Part shown: positions 60,144 to 64,000 of the stretch, one piece after another
Layout of the letters: the number at the start of each line of letters is the position of its first letter
Position numbering within the stretch: the stretch's first letter is position 1
Source of the DNA: Lepidodermella squamata
Taxonomy: Eukaryota; Gastrotricha
DNA length: 64,000 nucleotides
NCBI GenBank assembly: GCA_047495785.1
Contig: JBLDXI010000033.1
Location: forward strand, 2,232,001 to 2,296,000
Reading direction: 5' to 3'
Notes under the pieces: generated by a model
Databases searched by the model: none
Told to the model about the DNA's origin: nothing
What the model saw: only the letters and a program-made list of their open reading frames with translations
Program-made: the position numbers and the translations under genes

Positions 60144-61108
60144 CATACGCTAACAGCGCTGATTTGCAATATTTCCCGCTGATTTCCTATTTGAAATTTC
60201 GAAAATTTAACCGATGGAAACTTAACGACCCTCATCAATACCGACTGAAATTTCAGTTGGCCAAAGGCCAAATTATTCAACCTGTCAAAATATTACCGAT
60301 TCTTCTCAGGTCGCCAGAGCAGTTACACAGCTAACCATTTCTTTATTGATTTAATCAGAACGTTTCATTTGATAAACGAGATTTTGTTAATGCAAAAAAT
60401 CGCATAAAGAAATGCGTCTGATTATTGTTTTTGCTACTAACAAAATCAGAATAAAGAAATACTCACTTACGGTTGTTTTTAACATAAACGGATAAAGAAA
60501 TGGTCTTTGGTTTTTGCCTTGTTTTCAACAAAATCTGTTGAGAATAAAGAAACGTACCCCAACTCGGCACAGCTGCTTTTTCCGATCTTGCGGTTCTCGG
60601 TGAAACCCCAGAACGGTTCACTCAGGTCTTTGAGGACCTCGTCGTCGAAATCGACTCTTGCACCAAGCATGGCCCTAGCCGGAGGGCGACTCGAAAATTC
60701 AGAGATTTAAAAACTCTATGGAAACACGGCGGGGAACAGAAATCCGTCTCCCACCTCAGAAAATTTAATATTCAATCGCAGATATTATCGCCACTATCCT
60801 CCTTGACGACCGACAGACCGACAGACGGACCGGCCGCCGAGTGCGACCTACGACAACGGGAGTTCCCCGTCATTTCTAAAATTTTTGCGAATTTCATTGA
60901 CGAAAATTCCTCGAGTAAAATCCGGTAAAAATAATAAGCGATAAATAATTTTATTTTCACAATTACTCTGCGAAGTGAAAAATTAAAATTCCACCTCAAC
61001 GAATAAATTGTAGCATTATTTCCTCAAATTTAGACAAAAACATTTGACGCGTCAAAATTTCACATTTTTTCAAGAACTAGTAACGAAACACGGCCACTGC
61101 GCTAACGA

Positions 61109-63915
61109 ATGAAATTATGGCTGTTCTTCTGTTCTGCTGTTTTGCTCTATTTCGCCAGTCGATCTTCCGGTGTTATAGAGCCATTCCCATTTCCTCTAAC
61201 GTTAGGTCCATTTGGTCATTTTGAGCTGTCTTATAAGGAGAATGGCGGACAGCAGAATGAGTCTGGGTGGTCCGTTTTCTTTCCAAGGAAAGCGTCGGAT
61301 GAAAACCGCAACGACTTTGGCAGTATTATGGTTGATTTTTCTCATACCTTTTCGCCTACTTGGTACGTGCCTGAATCCATAAAGATAATGGTACTCCTCA
61401 CAAAACATATCAGGAAACCCCTTATAATGATAATGTTCACATTTTTACCTCGCTATAGATGTGGACTGTAAGCTATTCCATGATTGTCTACTACAGGGTA
61501 ATCGATAATAATTGTACAAAGGAGCTGACAAAGGAGAATGAAAATGATACTCGGAGAAACTGCGACGTCGATGGTCTGCAAAGCTTCAAATTTGGATTTA
61601 AGGATGGAACTGCTTATTCTAATTTACCGGCTTCAGAAAAAATCATGAAGCTAATGGGCATGAAATGTAAAGCTAATCAGTTTGAAATCAAGTTCGAATC
61701 GAAGGATCAAAAGGGCAAATCGCTGAGGGATTTATGTCCTTTTAATATAACAGCCTTTATTTTCGATTCTCATCTGGATGTAGAAGATCTTTATGCAGGA
61801 CCTTCAATTCAGGTATTAGGAATTAGGAATGTAATGTTTGCAATAATATATAGCCCAACAATTATTTTATACAGGCGAGTGGTTGTAATATATCACAAAA
61901 CGATGCTTGGACCGGCTGGAGATTGATGGCGCAAGCTTTCAAGAGTAGTTGCGAGCACGATGAGAAGTCAAGGTGGAACTTTGAGAGTGACTTCACGATA
62001 GAATTTGATCACGTCGAATTCGAACAAATCAATGGATTCAAAAAATATAAGGATCATAGTCCCGTGTATAATTACTGGTATGCAATCAACTTCGACAAAG
62101 ATACTTACACATTCAGACTTCCGCTAGCGTTGACGCAGCAGCGACTTAAGTTCCCTTATTATAATAGTGTTTGTGGCATTGATATTAGCGGCGTGCCCTG
62201 CATGTATGTTTATACCTGCGGTGACGCCTCGTTGGATTGCATTTATGACTGCCGACCGAAGAAGGACATATTGCGCTGGTTCGAATGCAGAGAAGAAACT
62301 AATAGATTTCTATGGCAATACCCTATAACGAAAAAGGCAGAGGTGCGACTAACTAGGCATTTGTTCATTTATCAGTCTTCAAATGATTTCACCATGACTC
62401 TTCGATGCCCGCGGTTCCCAGCGTGGGAGAATATCTCTTGGTATTATTTCGACAATGGCAAGTCACTTGAGTTTGAACCCGAATATTCGCAATCTATAAA
62501 TTCTGATGAAGATGGAGATCGAACGTCGTTGGTTTTTGTGACTAACAACATAAGTACTTTTCAAACTTGGTGCATGAGACGTACTATAGGACGCCGCGGC
62601 TTGCTGAGAATCAGAAAAAGTGTGATATTTTTAATGAGGTCCAAAGTCCAACTCGACCAATGAATCATCTCATTACACTTTTTGCAATCATCTCAAGCCT
62701 CTTTTTTGCTTAAGATCAACGAGATCAACACATCTTTACACAGCGTCACGCCGATCTTTTGCTGTAAAAGAATTCTCATCAGTTTTTAATTATTGACATT
62801 TAAAAAATTAAAATTTTATAAATTAAAATTTCTTTAATTTCGAAATTACTGGACTAAAATTTAATTCGTATGCACATTCCGATATGCACAGTCCGCGGCC
62901 TTCAAGAGGCCCATGTAACGGGTGCTTCGAAGCCGCGGCGTCCTATAGTACGTCTCATGACTTGGTGGGCTATTCGTTGCGGACACAATTTTCCTGTGAA
63001 ATATGCGAACGGAAAGGAACAAGACCTGTACAAAACCTTGAAGAACTATCATGTTACAGTCAATCACGCGCAAGATTCCCCCATCGAGTGGTGTGTTTTG
63101 TATGCAAACGATGTGCCGATTGTTGGTCCCGTGGCTGTATTTCCAGATTCAAATGACGCTCAGTTGCAGCTACGCTTGTTATGCCAACCTGTGGACAAAA
63201 CATGTGGTGATTCGTTAGCTTCCTACTTTGTCGATTACGACGATGAAGGCTTGTGGTTGCCGAACATTGAAGTCAATTGGCATGGCGAGACCATATATCG
63301 CAATAATTTCCAAATATTTCAGAAGTCCCTACCGTCATGGTTGACTGTAAAAGTTACCCCGTTGTCTCTGGAAGACAGCTGTCAGATCAGTTTGAAGATT
63401 CGAATAAAGAAAGTTGGCAAAGCCGCGAACTGGGGTCACTTTGGGGCATTTACGATATCGATCTTCGATGATCATAACCCGAGCGAAATCATACCTCTTT
63501 ACGATTTCGAAGTAATGACTTCGCGAAGTGAAACAAGCCGCTTCTTTCCAATAGGAAATTTCTTCCCGAACGGTAAATTTTCACTGCTGAGAGGCGTTTG
63601 ATTGATGTTTCGATAATTTTTGTGTTCCTTTTTCATTTTTTGCCAGCACCGCTTGAAGCTTCGACGACATTCGGTACTCGGCCGCCGAAATTAACAACTA
63701 CTCGAGTCGCGCAATCAACAAGTACGCCTTATGCGCCGACTGAATCCGTGCCTAAAGACGATAAACACTTTGTTCATCCTAATTTGTTCAAGACTTCGAC
63801 GCCATTTTGGTGGCCAGACGATACAATTATCACGAGCGCTAGTAACCGAAAACTTGCGTACATTTTCGGCTATCTTCAGATTATTCTTAGCTTGTGGACT
63901 AGTTTTCTCAAGTAA
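61109..63915 (+). pseudogene. unrecognised secreted protein, copy B, interrupted by a MITE
   Basis: The exon structure matches the intact copy at 44074: 61109-61390, 61459-61812, 61875-63572 (holding the insertion), 63647-63915. The third exon reads normally to about 62572, enters the inserted element and meets a stop at 62661-62663. After the element (62960 on) the same frame family resumes. Outside the insertion the frame is intact: the only length difference in this exon is a 9-nt in-frame deletion near 63526, and all splice sites are kept. A recently broken gene, or one producing a truncated protein without stalk and membrane segment. Confidence 0.85.
62573..62959. mobile_element. 387-bp MITE with 8-bp TSD inside copy B
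   Basis: Terminal inverted repeats CATGAGACGTACTATAGGAC... (about 30 bp, perfect by eye) are flanked by ACTTGGTG at 62565-62572 and 62960-62967. The intact copy at 44074-46493 has a single ACTTGGTG at the corresponding site, which proves the insertion. It has no coding capacity. CATGA termini plus an 8-bp duplication are typical of the P superfamily; hAT is the alternative. Confidence 0.93.
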
Positions 63916-64000
63916 AATAAAAAGTTGAATGTTTAACCGATGATTTTTCGGATTCCTATCCAGCTGGACCAGTTATCAGTTTAAGATAATGGTTACTTAT

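Larger units (their letters stand above)
54567..60559. mobile_element. outer inverted-repeat element with 3-bp TSD, itself carrying insertions
   Basis: The left end GGGTACGTTTCTTTATCTCC and the right end ...AAAGAAACGTACCC are inverse. The flanks are CAA on both sides (54564-54566 and 60560-60562). Subtracting the 3.27-kb insert at 54710-57974 (plus one 8-bp duplication) and the 1308-bp insert at 58041-59348 leaves about 1.41 kb. That matches the size and sequence of the inner copy, so both belong to one non-autonomous family. No transposase frame was seen. The TSDs (CAA, GTC) do not fit the TWA of PIF/Harbinger; the superfamily is not assigned. Confidence 0.85.
53691..60670 (-). pseudogene. 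LINE ORF1 (coiled coil plus RRM-like), split by a 6-kb insertion
   Basis: The first 37 codons start at an ATG (60670) preceded by an in-frame stop. The remaining 290 codons run from 54563 to 53691. Excising 54567-60559 and one CAA copy joins the frame exactly at a Leu codon, giving about 327 residues. The central part is a long amphipathic coiled coil (EGMIADLQRQLETSKTEIEK...), as in trimeric LINE ORF1 proteins. It is followed by a domain resembling the RNA-recognition fold of such proteins (AGAVVLNGVKEGEGDSLV...FFRSRRLGF, ILVVPVNASV) and a basic C-terminus (GCYFMIRSMRMRVVNQEKTVRLRFD). ORF1 proteins bind the element's RNA. The insertion is the only break seen. Confidence 0.82.
48877..60905 (-). 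mobile_element. LINE (non-LTR retrotransposon), minus strand, split by several insertions
   Basis: The parts lie in order on the minus strand. A 5' region (60905-60671) is followed by ORF1 (60670-60560 continued at 54563-53691), then the end of an AP-type endonuclease, reverse transcriptase and C-terminal region of ORF2 (about 52160-48877). Subtracting the 5.99-kb ORF1 block, the foldback element (about 1 kb) and a 0.4-kb LINE insertion leaves about 4.6 kb, a normal LINE size. Endonuclease type and lack of RNase H suggest the Jockey/CR1/L2 group; the clade is not certain. Frameshifts and a missing endonuclease N-terminus make it inactive. Confidence 0.85.
60905..64000 (+). repeat. segmental duplication, copy B
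   Basis: Same-strand copy of 43861-46575, beginning exactly where the LINE 5' region ends and running to the window edge. It differs by scattered substitutions, a few small indels and the 387-bp element at 62573-62959. Confidence 0.9.

Noticed and set aside
62573-62959. The insertion in copy B as a normal intron
   Set aside because: Its ends are inverted repeats with an 8-bp duplication and lack GT...AG borders at the insertion points.

Overview
The window looks like nuclear DNA of a nematode or a close ecdysozoan relative. Most introns are 50-80 nt, with T-rich ...TTTCAG acceptors. Several start codons sit 10-35 nt behind a splice-acceptor-like sequence, as expected for spliced-leader trans-splicing. 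The gene set (Tbx2, TMEM107, ORP9, USP14, TMEM68, HELLS, a Cys-loop channel) is animal. A recognisable HELLS/LSH remodeler argues against a close relative of C. elegans, which as far as I recall lacks a clear one; the species cannot be named from this sequence.

Left part (1-7.7 kb, minus strand): two tandem Ly6/three-finger-like small secreted proteins (1201-1662, 2218-2703) and a nine-exon Cys-loop ligand-gated channel (4209-6346). Two of the channel gene's eight introns are read as GC-AG, and it carries a PAR motif before M2. A Tbx2/3-type T-box gene covers 7666-14797 in five exons. Upstream of it lies about 7.3 kb with no protein gene, holding one initiator tRNA-Met (19503-19574).

Middle part (22-43 kb), gene-dense: an Lbc-family RhoGEF (minus, 22082-26533) is divergent from an ORP9-type oxysterol-binding protein (plus, 27543-30318). 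TMEM107 follows (31254-31782), then four same-strand genes with gaps of only 185, 283 and 268 nt: a secreted laminin-G/EGF protein, USP14, the TMEM68-type acyltransferase and HELLS. These four are a candidate operon. Exon models were rebuilt by reading splice sites; in each multi-exon gene every junction keeps the reading frame.

Right part (43-64 kb), accessory: two copies of an unrecognised secreted protein gene (44074-46493 intact; 61109-63915 broken by a 387-bp inverted-repeat element) flank about 14 kb of transposons. The core is one minus-strand LINE (48877 to about 60905), split by a plus-strand LINE 3' end, a 978-bp foldback element with an 8-bp target duplication, and a 6-kb block in its ORF1. 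That block is itself nested: a 3-bp-TSD inverted-repeat element holds a 3.3-kb long-inverted-repeat element (8-bp TSD), which holds a TA-flanked element, plus a second copy of its own family (3-bp TSD). Removing the block and one TSD leaves ORF1 in frame. I see no new enzymatic or defence system. The most unusual features are this transposon stack, the duplicated secreted-protein family, the two GC-AG introns and the PAR-motif channel.
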